Assembly (NCBI GenBank): GCA_036169595.1
Contig: CM069768.1
Location: 3,962,001-4,026,000, forward strand
Direction of reading: 5' to 3'
DNA: 64,000 bases
From: Dictyostelium firmibasis
Lineage: Eukaryota > Evosea > Eumycetozoa > Dictyosteliales > Dictyosteliaceae
Shown here: positions 40,179 to 51,979 of the stretch, one piece after another
Layout: every line of letters begins with the position of its first letter
How positions within the stretch are numbered: the first letter of the stretch is position 1
The notes under the pieces: generated by a model
Database searches by the model: none
The model's input: only the letters and a program-made list of their open reading frames with translations
What the model was told of the DNA's origin: nothing
Program-made: the position numbers and the translations under genes

Positions 40179-42406
40179 CAAATGAAGATTTAATTCTTAA
40201 TTGAATTGAATTTAAGGTATCTTTATATTGATAATTTTGAATTGAAATTGTTAATTTAAGTGATCCAGGAGCTAATGAATAATTTATACCTGCAAATGAA
40301 TAATCTTTATTTACTCCAATAACTTCTTCGATTGAGTATTCTATAGTACATGTTTTGTTTAATAATTTTTGAGAAAATGTTATAATATTAGTATCATTTT
40401 TAATTATAGATAAATTTTGCCATTTATTATATAATAAAATTTCATTTATAATTGATCCATTAAAATTCAATTCAACTAATGAATAAACATTAATTTGATA
40501 ATTTAAACCATCGTTTGAAATTGATGATTCTCCTGTTGTTTCATTAATATTTGGTTTTGATGATGGTGAATCTGTATTATCTTTTGAATTACATGTAAAA
40601 CCTGTAAAACCTTTTAAACATGTACATGTACCTGTTGTTGTATTACAAAAACCATTTGATGAACTTGTACAATTATTTGGACAATTTAATTTAATTTTTT
40701 TATATTGAAACATTTGTTTACCAATAAATGATAAATCTTTATCTATTAATATCACATCCTTTAAACCTTCACCAGGTCCAATATCACATTTAATTGTTGA
40801 TTGAATGTAAATTTTAATATTAGTACATTGTAAATCACCAATTTTAATTATTAAATTATCGATATTTGTTAAACCAAAATAACCATTTAAAAAAGTTGAA
40901 CCACCATTTACAGTTGTAGAATCAATTGAATTAATATAAATCGTTGAAGTTTTACAATCAAAGCCAGTTGTTTGAGTATCACAAATGCATTTACCTGTAT
41001 ATATATCACATTTACCATGAAGTTTTGAACAATTTGGACATGATAGATTAGTGTATTGAAAAATTTGATAACTAATAAATGATAAATCATTATCTATCAA
41101 TAATACATCTTTTATACCTTCTCCAGGGCCAATATCACATTTAATTAATTTTTCATTTAAAAACTGAATATCATTACATTGTAAATCACCAATTTTAATT
41201 ATTAAATCATTAATAGTAGTATTACTGGATATTATACTTCTAAAATCACCATTTAAAAAAGCTGTACCACCATTGACAGTTGTAGAATCAACTGAATCTA
41301 TTGATATTTTAAGATCATTACAATTTTTACCAGTTGTTTTAAAATCACACAAACAATTACCAGTGTATTTATCACATGTACCATGAAGATTTGAACAATT
41401 TGGACATGATAGATAAGTGTATTGAAAAATTTGATAACTAATAAAAGATAAATCATTTTCAATGAATTTTACATCTTTTAAACCTTCACCAGGACCAATT
41501 TCACATTTAATCGTTGTTTCGTTATAAATTTTAATATTATTACATTGTAAATCACCAATTTTAATTATTAAATCATCATTATTGGTGTCACTAGACACTA
41601 TACTTCTAAAGTAACCATTTAAAATAGTAGTACCACCATTTATAGTTGTTGAATCAACTGAATTTATTAATATATTAAAATCTTCACAATTGTTACCAGT
41701 TGTTTTAGAATCACAAATGCATTTACCTGAGTATACATCACAATTACCATGAAGTTTTGAACAACTTGGACAACTCTTACAAACTAGTTTACTTTGAATA
41801 AAAATTTCATATGTACATCTTGATGATTCAGTTCCATTTCTCCATATATCTAAACCGTTAATTATATTATTACATGTAAATATAAATGTTGTTACTCTTC
41901 TATTTTTTTCTAATGCATCTTCACAACCATTTTTATCTTTAGTATTATTTAAAAGTAATGATCTAAATGTTAAATTTAAACCATTAGGAGTTATTTTATA
42001 TTCTTCTTTTTCAAAAATTGAACCAATTTGATATAAATTTTTATCAGAACTTTGTTCTTCAGACCGTTGACATGCTGTAGATTCATTTTTATTTGAAGAA
42101 GTTGTTACATTACAAAAATTAATTGGAGTATTGCAAAAGTTAAAATATATTTTAGATAATTTGTTATTTGTAAAATCTGTTGATGGCAAATATGAACTAT
42201 AAAATTTATCAGAAGGTCTTTGTTTTTTTTAAAAAAATTTATTAGTATTTAAGAAAAAAAATAATAAAAAAAAAAATAAATACTTACAATTTTAATGAAG
42301 ATATGTCAAAGTTTTGATCAGATGATGGGTCTTTGTATTTGCAATCATTTGATAATATTAATAAAAAATTTAAATAAAAAATTAAGAAATATAATAATAT
42401 TTTCAT
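39682..42406 (-). CDS. EGF/IPT-repeat type I membrane protein, long paralogue
   Basis: Two exons: 42406..42288 and 42217..39682 (GTAAGT, phase 2), 884 residues. Start chosen at MKILLYFLIFYLNFLLILS, a signal peptide. The mature ectodomain begins with a Cys-rich region. Three tandem units follow, each an EGF-like motif (for example SKLHGNCDVYSGKCICDS) plus an IPT-like stretch with INSVDSTTINGGTT, IKIGDLQCNNI and IGPGEGLKDV. A further EGF, NGFCNTTTGTCTCLKGFTG, and a beta-rich juxtamembrane region with an Asn tract follow. The end is one membrane span (VVIAVPAVGMAIIIIIGAVI) and a basic tail. This is a dictyostelid surface receptor or adhesion protein; ligand unknown. It is a tandem paralogue of the gene at 44166, whose C-terminal part is almost identical. 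Confidence 0.88.
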
Positions 42407-42420
42407 TTGTTTGTGAATTG

Positions 42421-42488
<68 letters not shown>

Positions 42489-43119
42489 CGAAAAAATTTT
42501 CTTTTTATCATTTTTTTTTTTAAAAAATTAAGAAATGGGTCTTAGATTCTAATAATAAAAAAAATCCATAAATTGGTTACAATTGAAAAATAACTTTTTT
42601 TTTTTTTTTGAAATTAGATCTTAAGATTTCCAAAGATTCCATAGTTTAATTTTTATTTAATGATATATATGATTTTTGATAAAATCTGCTATTGTTTGTA
42701 AATATATTTTTTTTATTTTAAATTCTTTTGGAAATGAATTTTAAACCTATAAAAATTAAATTTTAAATTTAAAATTAAAAAAATTAACAAAGAAAAAAAT
42801 AAAAAAATGTATTATATCTATAGGGATCATTATCTATAATAACATATTCTTGAAAAAGTTTAAATATTATTAACTATTGATAGAACCATTATGTATACAA
42901 TTGGTGTCATAAAAAAATAAATTTATAAAAATTTTAAAAAAAAAAGAAATAAAATTTTTTTTTTAATATTTATATTTTTCTAATAAAAATTGAAAAAAAC
43001 TGCCAAATCTTGAACAAAAAATTTATTTGGGTTTAATTTTGGAATTTGTTGTAGGGAAATTTTACACACAATTTAAATTTATTTATTTTAAACACAATTT
43101 ATATTTTAACCATACTTTT
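42407..43119. other. Promoter region of the long EGF/IPT gene
   Basis: About 700 bp: a (TTA)n and poly(T) tract directly upstream of the start (42420-42488), then ordinary A+T-rich DNA. Nothing else recognised before the relic that begins near 43120. Confidence 0.5.
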
Positions 43120-43498
43120 TGAAATTTCCAGACAGCAATATAATAAAGAGTCCACAATTGATGAAATTATAAAGAAATAAGAAAAGCAAAACACTTTGAT
43201 TAATGAAATTAATTTACATTCATCAGATGATAAAAAAACGAGTTGGTTATGATTTATCACATTGTAATTTAAAGAAATTATAAATCAACCACAACCACTT
43301 CAAATTTTAGAACAGGAAATCCTTGGTATTTTTAATGATAATTCCCAGAATCCTTTTGAACATAAACTAATTAATGAAACCAAAATTACTGAAATTAATG
43401 AATCTTTGAAACAGAAAGCAACTGTACAAAATGATTTATTGGAAGTCGAGAAAGAACTTGGTGTGGATACTTCAAAACCTCAAAGAAGAGTTACCTAA
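43120..43498 (+). pseudogene. Decayed coding segment, charged/coiled-coil type
   Basis: One plus-strand frame reads protein-like sequence broken by a few stops. Segments include RQQYNKESTIDEIIKK, INEINLHSSDDKKTSW, LEQEILGIFNDNSQNPFEHK and TEINESLKQKATVQNDLLEV, ending in ELGVDTSKPQRRVT. A Lys/Pro-rich piece (PKQTPKKSLLKVLSPFKPFT) continues at about 43538-43600 in another frame. It looks like the remains of a coiled-coil protein gene; family not recognised. Confidence 0.5.
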
Positions 43499-43818
43499 GT
43501 TTATATGAAAAAAAATAAAAAAATTTCAGAAAATCTGCCAAAACAAACACCAAAAAAATCACTGTTAAAGGTATTATCTCCATTCAAACCATTTACACCA
43601 TCAAAACAATTATCACCGATGATAATTTTCAATAAAAAAGTAGTAATTAAAAAGAAAATAATAAATATTTTAAAAAAAATAAAAAAAATAAATCACAACA
43701 AAAAAAAAAAAAAACAATTTAAATAATTTTACCCATTTCTATCTATATATAAATAAAATTTTTTATTTTTATATTATAGATAGAAAAAAAGAGATAGAAA
43801 AAGATTTAGAAAAAAACA

Positions 43819-43948
43819 GTAGGAACAATACCATCAAGTGTTGAATCATCAACATTTGACTATGGATTAAATCATTTTAATCAAGTAATATCAATAGAAC
43901 CATCAAGTATAAAAGACATAATATTAGGAATTAATTTTGAAACACTAC

Positions 43949-43950
<2 letters not shown>
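43819..43950 (+). pseudogene. FNIP-repeat relic
   Basis: Translates as VGTIPSSVESSTFDYGLNHF then NQVISIEPSSIKDIILGINF, one and a half FNIP-type repeats (G.IP.SV..L.FG..FNQ.I). No start, no flanking domain, and it ends in a poly(A) run. It resembles the relic at 8636 (GxIPSxV then TFDYG) closely enough that both could derive from one FNIP subfamily. Confidence 0.65.
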
Positions 43951-43979
<29 letters not shown>

Positions 43980-44015
43980 GAAATAAAAAACTAATTTATT
44001 TTCTGGAATTATTTT

Positions 44016-44056
<41 letters not shown>

Positions 44057-44165
44057 CATGTATGATATTATGTATTTTATTTTCCTTTAGGTAATAATAT
44101 ATATTCATTGAATAATAAGAAATATTTAACAAATTTTATAAATACATTTATTTTATTTTAACTAA

Positions 44166-46182
44166 TTATTGTCTGTTTTCTAATTTAATTTTTTGTTTTA
44201 AAATTCTAATGCCTATTCTATGTCTTTTATAAATAACAGCACCAATGATAATAATTATTGCCATACCAACTGCTGGTACTGCAATAACTACAGGTAAGAA
44301 CCATTTTGGTCTTGAATCGTCATCATCACATGATGTTTTATAATCTGTATCTACTAATAATGAGAAATCAGGATCAATTAAACAGGTTTTAATACAATGT
44401 GGTAAATTGAGTCCAATGAAAATTGAATCTGTCTGTTGGCTTACAATTGATGTTGACATAAAAGTTTCTCTACCATCTGATATTACTTTATTTATAAATC
44501 TACCATAAAATGTTTTTGAATCTTTTGAAATCGTTAAATAATTTAATGATTGATCATTATTAAAATCATTTGTATTTACATTTAATTTTTTTGAATTACA
44601 ATTGGTACTATTACTATTAATTGAATTTATATTATCACCAAGTGAAGATTTAATTCTTAATTGAATTGAATTTAATGTGTTTTGATATGTATAGTTTTGA
44701 ATTGATACTGTTAATTTAATTGAACCTGGTGATAATGTAAAATTCACACCTGCAAATGAATAATCTTTATTTACTCCAATAACTTCTTCGATTGAATATT
44801 CGATTTTACAAGTTGAATTTGATATATTTTGTGAAAAATTTATAATTCTATTACCTTTATCATTTATTTTATTAGAGTCATTATTAGTTTTATTCCATTT
44901 ATTACTTAATAAAAATTCATTTACAACCGACCCATTAAAATTCAACTCAACTAATGAGTAAATACTAATTTTATAATTTGAACCATCATTTGAAATTGAA
45001 GCTTCACCAGTAGTTTCATTAATATTTGGTTTTGAAGATGGTGTATCTGTATCTGTATTATCTTTAGAATTACAATTAAAACCTGTAAAACCTTTTAAAC
45101 ATGTACATGTACCTAAATCTGAATTACAAATACCATTTGATGAACTTGTACAATTATTTGGACATGATAATGATATTTTCGAATATTGAAAAATTTGTTT
45201 ACCAACAAACGATAAATCATTATCTATTAATAATACATCTTTTATACCTTCACCAGGACCAATATCACATTTAATTGTTGATTCATTGTAAATTTGAATA
45301 TTATTACATTTTAAATCTCCAATAATAATTTTTAATGTTTTTGATGTTGTATTACCAAAATAACCATGTATATAAGTTGTACCACCATTAATTGTTGTTG
45401 AATCAACTGAATTTATATAAATTTTTAATAATTCACAAGATTTTCCTTTTGTTTGAGAATCACATTGACATTCACCAGTTATTCTATTACAAATACCATG
45501 TGGTTGTGAGCAATTCAATGGACAATCTCTACAAACTAAACTACTATCAATTTTAATTTCATATGTACATCTTTCAACTTCAATACCTGGCGCAGAAACA
45601 TTTAAAGTTGGAATATTGGGATTACATGAGAATAAAAATGATGTTTTTCTTCTATTTGGTTCTGGTGCACCTGAGCAGTTATTACCGGTAATTGGTGTAA
45701 AAATTTCAGATCTATAAACAATCGTTATTCCATTAGATGTATAGTTTACACTTTCTCCAATTTTAGTTGATCCAAGTTGGAAAATACCAATATTTTGGCA
45801 TGCTGTTGCCCCATTCACTGTACAAGCATTCACTGTGCCATTGCAAAAATTAAAATATGCATCAAATGAAAATGATGATAAATCTGTTGAAGGGAAGGTT
45901 GCTGAATATTTTAATTCTGGTGTTCTTTTTTTTTTTAGGAAGAAAAATAATAAAAAAAATAATAAAAAAAAAAATATTAATATTTTTTTTATTAAAAAAA
46001 TTTCAAAAAATTTGTTTTTTTTTTTTTTTTTTTTTTGGGAACTAACGTTACAATTTCAAAGATGATAAATTATAAGATTGATTTACAATTGGGTTATAAT
46101 ATAAACAATTTGAACTATCAGCAAATATAAAAATATTTTTTATAAATAAAAATAAAAATAAATATAATATTGATATATTCAT
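44166..46182 (-). CDS. EGF/IPT-repeat type I membrane protein, short paralogue
   Basis: Two exons: 46182..46052 and 45924..44166 (uncommon donor GTAACG, phase 2), 629 residues. Signal peptide MNISILYLFLFLFIKNIFIF. Same plan as the gene at 39682, but with one EGF+IPT unit (QPHGICNRITGECQCDSQ, INSVDSTTINGGTTYIHGYF) instead of three. A second EGF (NGICNSDLGTCTCLKGFTG), a juxtamembrane region and the same membrane span and basic tail follow. Intron position and phase are conserved between the two, confirming duplication. The last ~125 codons are almost identical to the paralogue at DNA level, while the rest has clearly diverged. The 3' end is A/T-rich with 40-base poly(A)/poly(T) runs (43950-44056). 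Confidence 0.87.
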
Positions 46183-46599
46183 TCTTTGTTAAAAAAAAAA
46201 AAATAAAATAAAATAAAATTAAAATAAAAAAATAAAATGAAAATAAAAAAGAAAATGAAATTAAAAATGAAAATAAAATAAAAAAAAATAAAAATAATAA
46301 AAAAAAAAAAAAAAAAAAATCATTTTCTATTTTAGATATCTAAAATAAAAAAAAGAAATTTAAAAATAATAAAAAAATATCAAAATGAATTTGTACAAAT
46401 TAAAATATCTTTTTTTTATTTTTTATTTTTTTTTTTTTTTTTTAAAACCTCGGAAAAAAACAATCAAAACCAATTTTAATAAAAATATCTTTTTTTTTGA
46501 ATTAAAAACCAAAAAAAAAAAAATAAAAAAAAAAAAAAAAAAATCTTTCATAATTTTTTTTTTTTCTTTCAAACTTTTTGCAGTCATTCCTATAATAGA

Positions 46600-46960
<361 letters not shown>

Positions 46961-47080
46961 AAGAAAAATGAAATTAAAAAGAAATTAAAAAAAAAAGAAA
47001 ACAAAAATTTAATTGGAAAAAAATAAAAATACAATTTAATTGAAAATTATTTTTTTTTTTTTTTTATAAAATATCACACA

Positions 47081-47428
47081 ATGCCACTTGCAACTGTTAA
47101 AAAGACAAAAACAAATAGAAACCAATCAAAGTATATAGAAAAATGGGAAGGATATGAACATGTAAAAAAAAAATTGATTAAAGCAACAATCAAATATAAA
47201 TGTTTATCAAATTCACTAAAAAGCATATGTGGTGGTGAAGAATTGATACATAATACATTGGCAGCAATGAATGGAAACACATATAAAATAAAAAATGATG
47301 TATTAGAACCATCTATCACAGTGGCATATAGTTTAAAGAGACTTAATCATTTGTCAGCACATATAACCAGAAAATATAATATTTCACCATTTCTTGTTGA
47401 ACAAACAAAAGATGAATTATTAAAATAA
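47081..47428 (+). CDS. Small basic protein of unknown function
   Basis: Single exon, 115 residues, ATG at 47081 after an A/T leader. Basic N-terminus MPLATVKKTKTNRNQSKYIE, then a mixed, apparently folded sequence (WEGYEHVKKKLIKATIKYKC, ICGGEELIHNTLAAMNGNTY). It ends near VAYSLKRLNHLSAHITRKYN. There is no signal peptide or membrane span. Base composition is clearly coding. The SITVAYSLKR motif recurs as VISVAYSLRR in the convergent gene at 47965, so the two may be distant relatives. Family not recognised; it could be the surviving part of a larger gene. Confidence 0.6.
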   Translation: MPLATVKKTKTNRNQSKYIEKWEGYEHVKKKLIKATIKYKCLSNSLKSICGGEELIHNTLAAMNGNTYKIKNDVLEPSITVAYSLKRLNHLSAHITRKYNISPFLVEQTKDELLK

Positions 47429-47964
47429 AACTTTTATATTTTAATACTTTAATATTTTTATTTTTATTTTTAAATGTTATTTATGAATGCATATTGCATT
47501 ATGGAACCATAGAGCACATTTTGATTAAATAAATAATTAAAAATTAAAAAAAAAATATTTTATAACATTTAAGAGAAATTAATTTTATTTTTATTTGTTT
47601 TACTTTAAAATTATTTTGGTTTTTTTTATATATTTTTATTTAGTTCATAATTTTTTTAATTTATGTCTTTGTGGTTATTTTAACAAATTTCTTTTTTGTT
47701 TGAATCCTCAACATTTGTAGAATATTGATATTTGAATATTCTTAAATGAATAAACAAATATAAGATATTAATACCGATTATTTACTTATTTTACAAAAGA
47801 AAATTATTAAATTTATATAAATAAAATTAAAGATAAATAAAATGAAATAAATATATAACTATGAATTGGTTTTATTGATTTATTTTATTGATTGAGCAAC
47901 CGACATTAAAAACTACCAGACCTGATGGGGTAGAAAAGTCTTGCTCTCAACCAATACTCTAATT
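47429..47964. other. Convergent 3' intergenic region
   Basis: 536 bp between convergent genes. A+T-rich but not homopolymeric. About 47895-47955 (CCGACATTAAAAACTACCAG...GATGGGGTAGAAAAG) is of normal complexity. No gene recognised. Confidence 0.5.
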
Positions 47965-48908
47965 TTATTCTTTAGAATCAGAATTTTCGACAACTTTTTC
48001 TTTCTTTTTATCGATTTTAGTGTTAGATTTTTTAGAAGTTTGAATGACTTTGCTTGAATCCTTCTTTTTAATGGTATTAATTTTATTTTTGACATTTTTT
48101 CCCATATCCTTAACACCTCTGGAAATTTCATCGATTTCATCGGAATCAGAGCTAGAATCATGACCATTTGGGGCAGAAAAATCGTCATCATTGGTGGAAT
48201 CATCAGTGGAATCATCATCATCATTGGAATCATCGGTGTCGCTTTCAAAATCTTCAAAATCTTCGTTGCCCAAGAGTGGGATATAAATACTTTCATCGGT
48301 GATTATTTTCACAATATGTAATTTTTTGATTACGTAACGAAACCAATCTATACGACGACGAAGGGAATAGGCTACGGAGATTACACGCTCTTCTGTGCAC
48401 ATACTACTATACATTGATAATTGTCTGAAAGTAAAACCAGCATTTCCTAATACTCTTTTAATATCAGTGTAAAATTGGCTTCTGGACCAGCCAATGCATC
48501 TGTGACCAGCTGGTAAAAGATTTGCTGGATTATATTGGTCATTGTTTATTGATTGGCAATTCTTTTGACCTGATGGTAAAAGTGGTGGTGGGTTACGGAG
48601 ATCAAATACAATTCCATAATGGCCTTCAATTCGAGATTTAGGACGTTGAATTCTATTTAATCTGAATATTCTATTTTCGTAAACTTTTGGATTTCTTTGA
48701 TTTTTTGGCTTTGTTTCGATTGCTGTTGTTGGTTGTAGTATTTGTTGTATTATTTGAATTTTTTTTTTTTTAATGTTTTTTGTGTTTATAAACTATATAA
48801 AAAAATTGAAGGAGTATTTATATAAAAAAAAAAATTAAAAAAAAAAAAGAAATTAAAAAATTTAATTAAAAAAATAAAAATGACCCATAGATTTTCAATG
48901 TTTGTCAT
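47965..48908 (-). CDS. Acidic-tailed protein of unknown function, start uncertain
   Basis: A long coding frame runs from 48792 down to 47965 but has no ATG until 48414. The codons upstream are plainly coding: VYENRIFRLNRIQRPKSRIE, GHYGIVFDLRNPPPLLPSGQ, GHRCIGWSRSQFYTDIKRVL. A TATATAG acceptor directly precedes the open part. A 24-nt exon ATG...CTATGG (48908..48885, MTNIENLW) would join it in frame, using the poor donor GTCATT, giving 283 residues. Without it, translation would begin at Met 48414 (149 residues) and lose the best-conserved-looking part. The C-terminal third is an acidic Asp/Ser region (~DDSNDDDDSTDDSTNDDDF) followed by a Lys-rich tail. Possibly a nuclear protein; it shares VAYSLRR with the gene at 47081. 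Confidence 0.55.
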
Positions 48909-49166
48909 AACAATAATTAAACGAAAAAAAAAAAAAGAAAAAAGAAAATTATAATAAAAAAACTTTGCAGCCAACCGAAAAGATCTTTCTGAAATCATCT
49001 AATTTTTTTTTTCCACCAACAAAAACTTTTTTAAAAATTTTCCAAAAAAAAAATATATTGGTCGAGGTATTTTTTTTAAAAACCAGATTTTTTTTTTTTT
49101 TATATTTTTTTCGATTTTTTTTTTTATTTTTTTTTATTTTTTTTTAAAAATTTTATTCAAAAATTA

Positions 49167-50795
49167 TCAATGTAAGAAATTTCTATTACCAGTGAAAACC
49201 ATTGGGATACCATATTTATTTGCAGCATCAATTACTTCTTGATCACGAATACTACCACCTGGTTGAACGATACATGCGATATTACCTTGATGAGCGAGAT
49301 CAATTGAATCTGCGAATGGGAAGAAAGCATCGGATGCCAATACACTTCCTTTTACTTTTTCACCACCAACCTTCATACAAATGTCAACGGATTGTGAACG
49401 GTTTGGTTGACCTGCACCAATGGCAATGATAGTTTCATCCTTTGCCAAAACGATAGCATTTGATTTAACATGTTTTGAAACTCTCCAAGCAAACAAAAGA
49501 TCTTTCATTTGTTGTTCAGTTGGTTGATTGGTTGTAACTACTTTCCAATTCTTTGTAGCCTCACTAACATTACCTTCAATGATTGGATTTGGTGATTGAA
49601 GTAATGCACCACCAGTGATTGTACGAATATCAGGTTGAGTGAATTGAATTTGATTGGCAGCCTCTGGTATACGAAGGATACGTAATTTCTCTTTCTTACT
49701 TAATAATGCCAATGCCTCTTCTGTGTAGTCTGGAGCGATGATAACCTCATAGAAAACACTTTTCAATGCTGTTGCAGCCTCTAAACTCAATGTTCTATTG
49801 AAACCCAAGATACCACCATATGCAGATTTTGGATCACCATTAAATGCACGTCTATAGACTTCAGCTTGTTCTCCATCATTGGAACCAACTGAAAGACCAC
49901 ATGGATTAGTATGTTTAATGACAACGCATGCACATTGATCAAACTCTCTTACTGCCTTTAAAGCGGCATCGCCATCTAAAATATTGTTATATGAAAGAGC
50001 TGGACCATGTAATAATTGAGCGTTTGCAATACCACCTTTACCTGGACATGAATAGAGTGCTGCTTTTTGATGTGGATTCTCACCATAACGTAAATCATTC
50101 TTCTTTTCATACAATGGTAAGAAGGTTTGTGGGAATTCAACGTTGGCATCAGATCCACTACAACCTTTGACACCTTGAATTGAGGTTGCGTCTCCCAACT
50201 CAACCTTTGAGAGATATTGTGAGACGGCAGCATCATATGAACAACCATGTTGGAATGCTTTCAATGCTAACTTCTTTCTCTCCTCTAATGTAATACTATT
50301 TAATACGTTGTTGCTATCGGTTGATGATTGAATACGCTCACCAATCCATTTATAATCGGATGGATCAACAATGATCAAAACATTTTGGAAATTCTTTGAT
50401 GATGCTCTAATTAATGTGTGACCACCGATATCAATGTTTTCAATAGCTTCCTCTAAGGTAGTCGACTCCTTTGAGACTGTCTCTACGAATGGATATAAAT
50501 TTACAACGACTATTGAGATTGGTTTAATATTGTATTTGTTTAAATCGGCTTGATGATGTGCTAATTCTGGACGTGCTAATAAACCACCATGAATCTTTGG
50601 ATGTAAGGTTTTGACTCTTCCATCCAACATCTCTGGAAACTCTGTAACATCTGAAACTTGTTGAACTTTTAATCCACTATCAACTAATGATTTAGCAGTA
50701 CCACCAGTTGAAATTAAATTAAATCCTTTACTTGAAAGAATCTTTGAAAACTCAACAATACCACTTTTATTATAAACACTTAATAATGCTTGCAT
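49167..50795 (-). CDS. purH: Bifunctional purine biosynthesis protein PurH (AICAR transformylase / IMP cyclohydrolase)
   Basis: Single exon, 542 residues, ATG at 50795. It catalyses the last two steps of de novo IMP synthesis: formyl transfer from 10-formyl-THF to AICAR, then ring closure. The N-terminal IMP cyclohydrolase (MGS-like) domain shows LLSVYNKSGIVEFSKILSSK, LISTGGTAKSLVDSG, DGRVKTLHPKIHGGLLARP and NIDIGGHTLIRASSKN. The C-terminal transformylase domain shows LRYGENPHQKAALY, VIKHTNPCGLSVG (catalytic KHxNPCG), SAYGGILGFNR and LASDAFFPFADSIDLAHQGN. It ends GIPMVFTGNRNFLH. All key motifs are intact. The length is at the short end of the family (bacterial size), and no low-complexity inserts are present, unusual for this neighbourhood. 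Confidence 0.98.
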   Translation of the reverse strand: MQALLSVYNKSGIVEFSKILSSKGFNLISTGGTAKSLVDSGLKVQQVSDVTEFPEMLDGRVKTLHPKIHGGLLARPELAHHQADLNKYNIKPISIVVVNLYPFVETVSKESTTLEEAIENIDIGGHTLIRASSKNFQNVLIIVDPSDYKWIGERIQSSTDSNNVLNSITLEERKKLALKAFQHGCSYDAAVSQYLSKVELGDATSIQGVKGCSGSDANVEFPQTFLPLYEKKNDLRYGENPHQKAALYSCPGKGGIANAQLLHGPALSYNNILDGDAALKAVREFDQCACVVIKHTNPCGLSVGSNDGEQAEVYRRAFNGDPKSAYGGILGFNRTLSLEAATALKSVFYEVIIAPDYTEEALALLSKKEKLRILRIPEAANQIQFTQPDIRTITGGALLQSPNPIIEGNVSEATKNWKVVTTNQPTEQQMKDLLFAWRVSKHVKSNAIVLAKDETIIAIGAGQPNRSQSVDICMKVGGEKVKGSVLASDAFFPFADSIDLAHQGNIACIVQPGGSIRDQEVIDAANKYGIPMVFTGNRNFLH

Positions 50796-51329
50796 AATTC
50801 TTTTATATATAATTATTTAAATAAATTTAAATAAAAAGATAATAATTAATATAAATTGAATTTTTTTTATAAAAAAAAAAAAAGTATCCCGACGTTTCGT
50901 TTTTTTGATTACGTGCACTTCACCAAAAATATTAAAAAAAGTAAAAAAAAAAAAAAAAAAAAACAGAAAAATTTTATAGTGATAATTACTTTTATTTAAT
51001 GTGAACTCACCAATGGTATGAAATAAAATAAAATAAAATAAAATAATGAAAATAAAAAAAAAAAAAATTCTTTTGGGTGTGTGTTTATAAAAATAATTAA
51101 AAAAAAATAAAAAAAAATATAAAAAAAAAAAATATAAAAAAAATAATAAATTGTGCATTTTACTTCCGCTTGTTTTGCCGAAATCATAATTTTAAAAAAA
51201 AAAAAAAAAAAAAAAAGGAATATTATTGAAGAGGGGGAGCGAATGATGTTATTTATAAATAAATTATCGACATACACAACTATTTCTTTTTATTTTTATT
51301 ATTATTATTATTTTTTTTTTTATTTCTTA
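50796..51329. other. purH promoter region
   Basis: 534 bp upstream of purH; downstream of commd4. Mostly A/T runs with short mixed blocks: ATCCCGACGTTTCG and GATTACGTGCACTTC at about 50885-50925, and GAAGAGGGGGAGCGAATG at about 51228-51245. No gene seen. Confidence 0.5.
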
Positions 51330-51947
51330 TTATTGATTCACTGTTTCCATTAAAAGTTTTGCCCCTTTTAATTCTGTTTTAAAAAAAAAAAAAATACAAT
51401 AATTAATAATTTTTTTTTTTTTTTTTTTTTTTATTATAATTATTATTAAATTACTATAAAAATAAAAATAAATATATTTATTATAATATTTACCATAATA
51501 TAATACATTAAATTTCTTTGCACTAATTTCGAAAGGATGATTGGTGATTTCACCATTTGAATGATTTTTAACTTTAAAATTTAATTGAACATTTGGAGCA
51601 TTCACTTCTTGAATTGTATTTGAACTTAAAATGAAATCTACTCTCCAATCTAAAGAATCTAATGAAGGTAATTTCAAAGTATTATTATGAAATATTGAAC
51701 GTAACTTTTCTTTATGTTCTCTAAATGCTCTTGAAATTGAATCACAATGTTCCTTTGGTAAACCAAGTTGTTGTAATTCTGTTGATAATGTACTCTCATC
51801 AACATCATTTTTAACTGAATTAAATATAATAAAATGAATTGCTGCAATTAATGCTTTAATATCTCCAATTACAAATCCTGCATCTTTTACTAATTTCTCA
51901 ACTTTTTCAAACTTTTTTTTTATAAATAAAAAATAAAAATAAAATTA

Positions 51948-51979
<32 letters not shown>

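Noticed and set aside
43505-43726. 73-codon Lys-rich frame starting ATGAAAAAAAATAAAAAAAT
   Set aside because: Mostly A-run translation; only the PKKSLLKVLSPFKPFTPSK part looks coding and it is treated as part of the neighbouring relic.
49928-50248. Overlapping frames inside purH on both strands
   Set aside because: Shadow frames of a strongly conserved enzyme gene; peptides are His/Tyr-rich nonsense.
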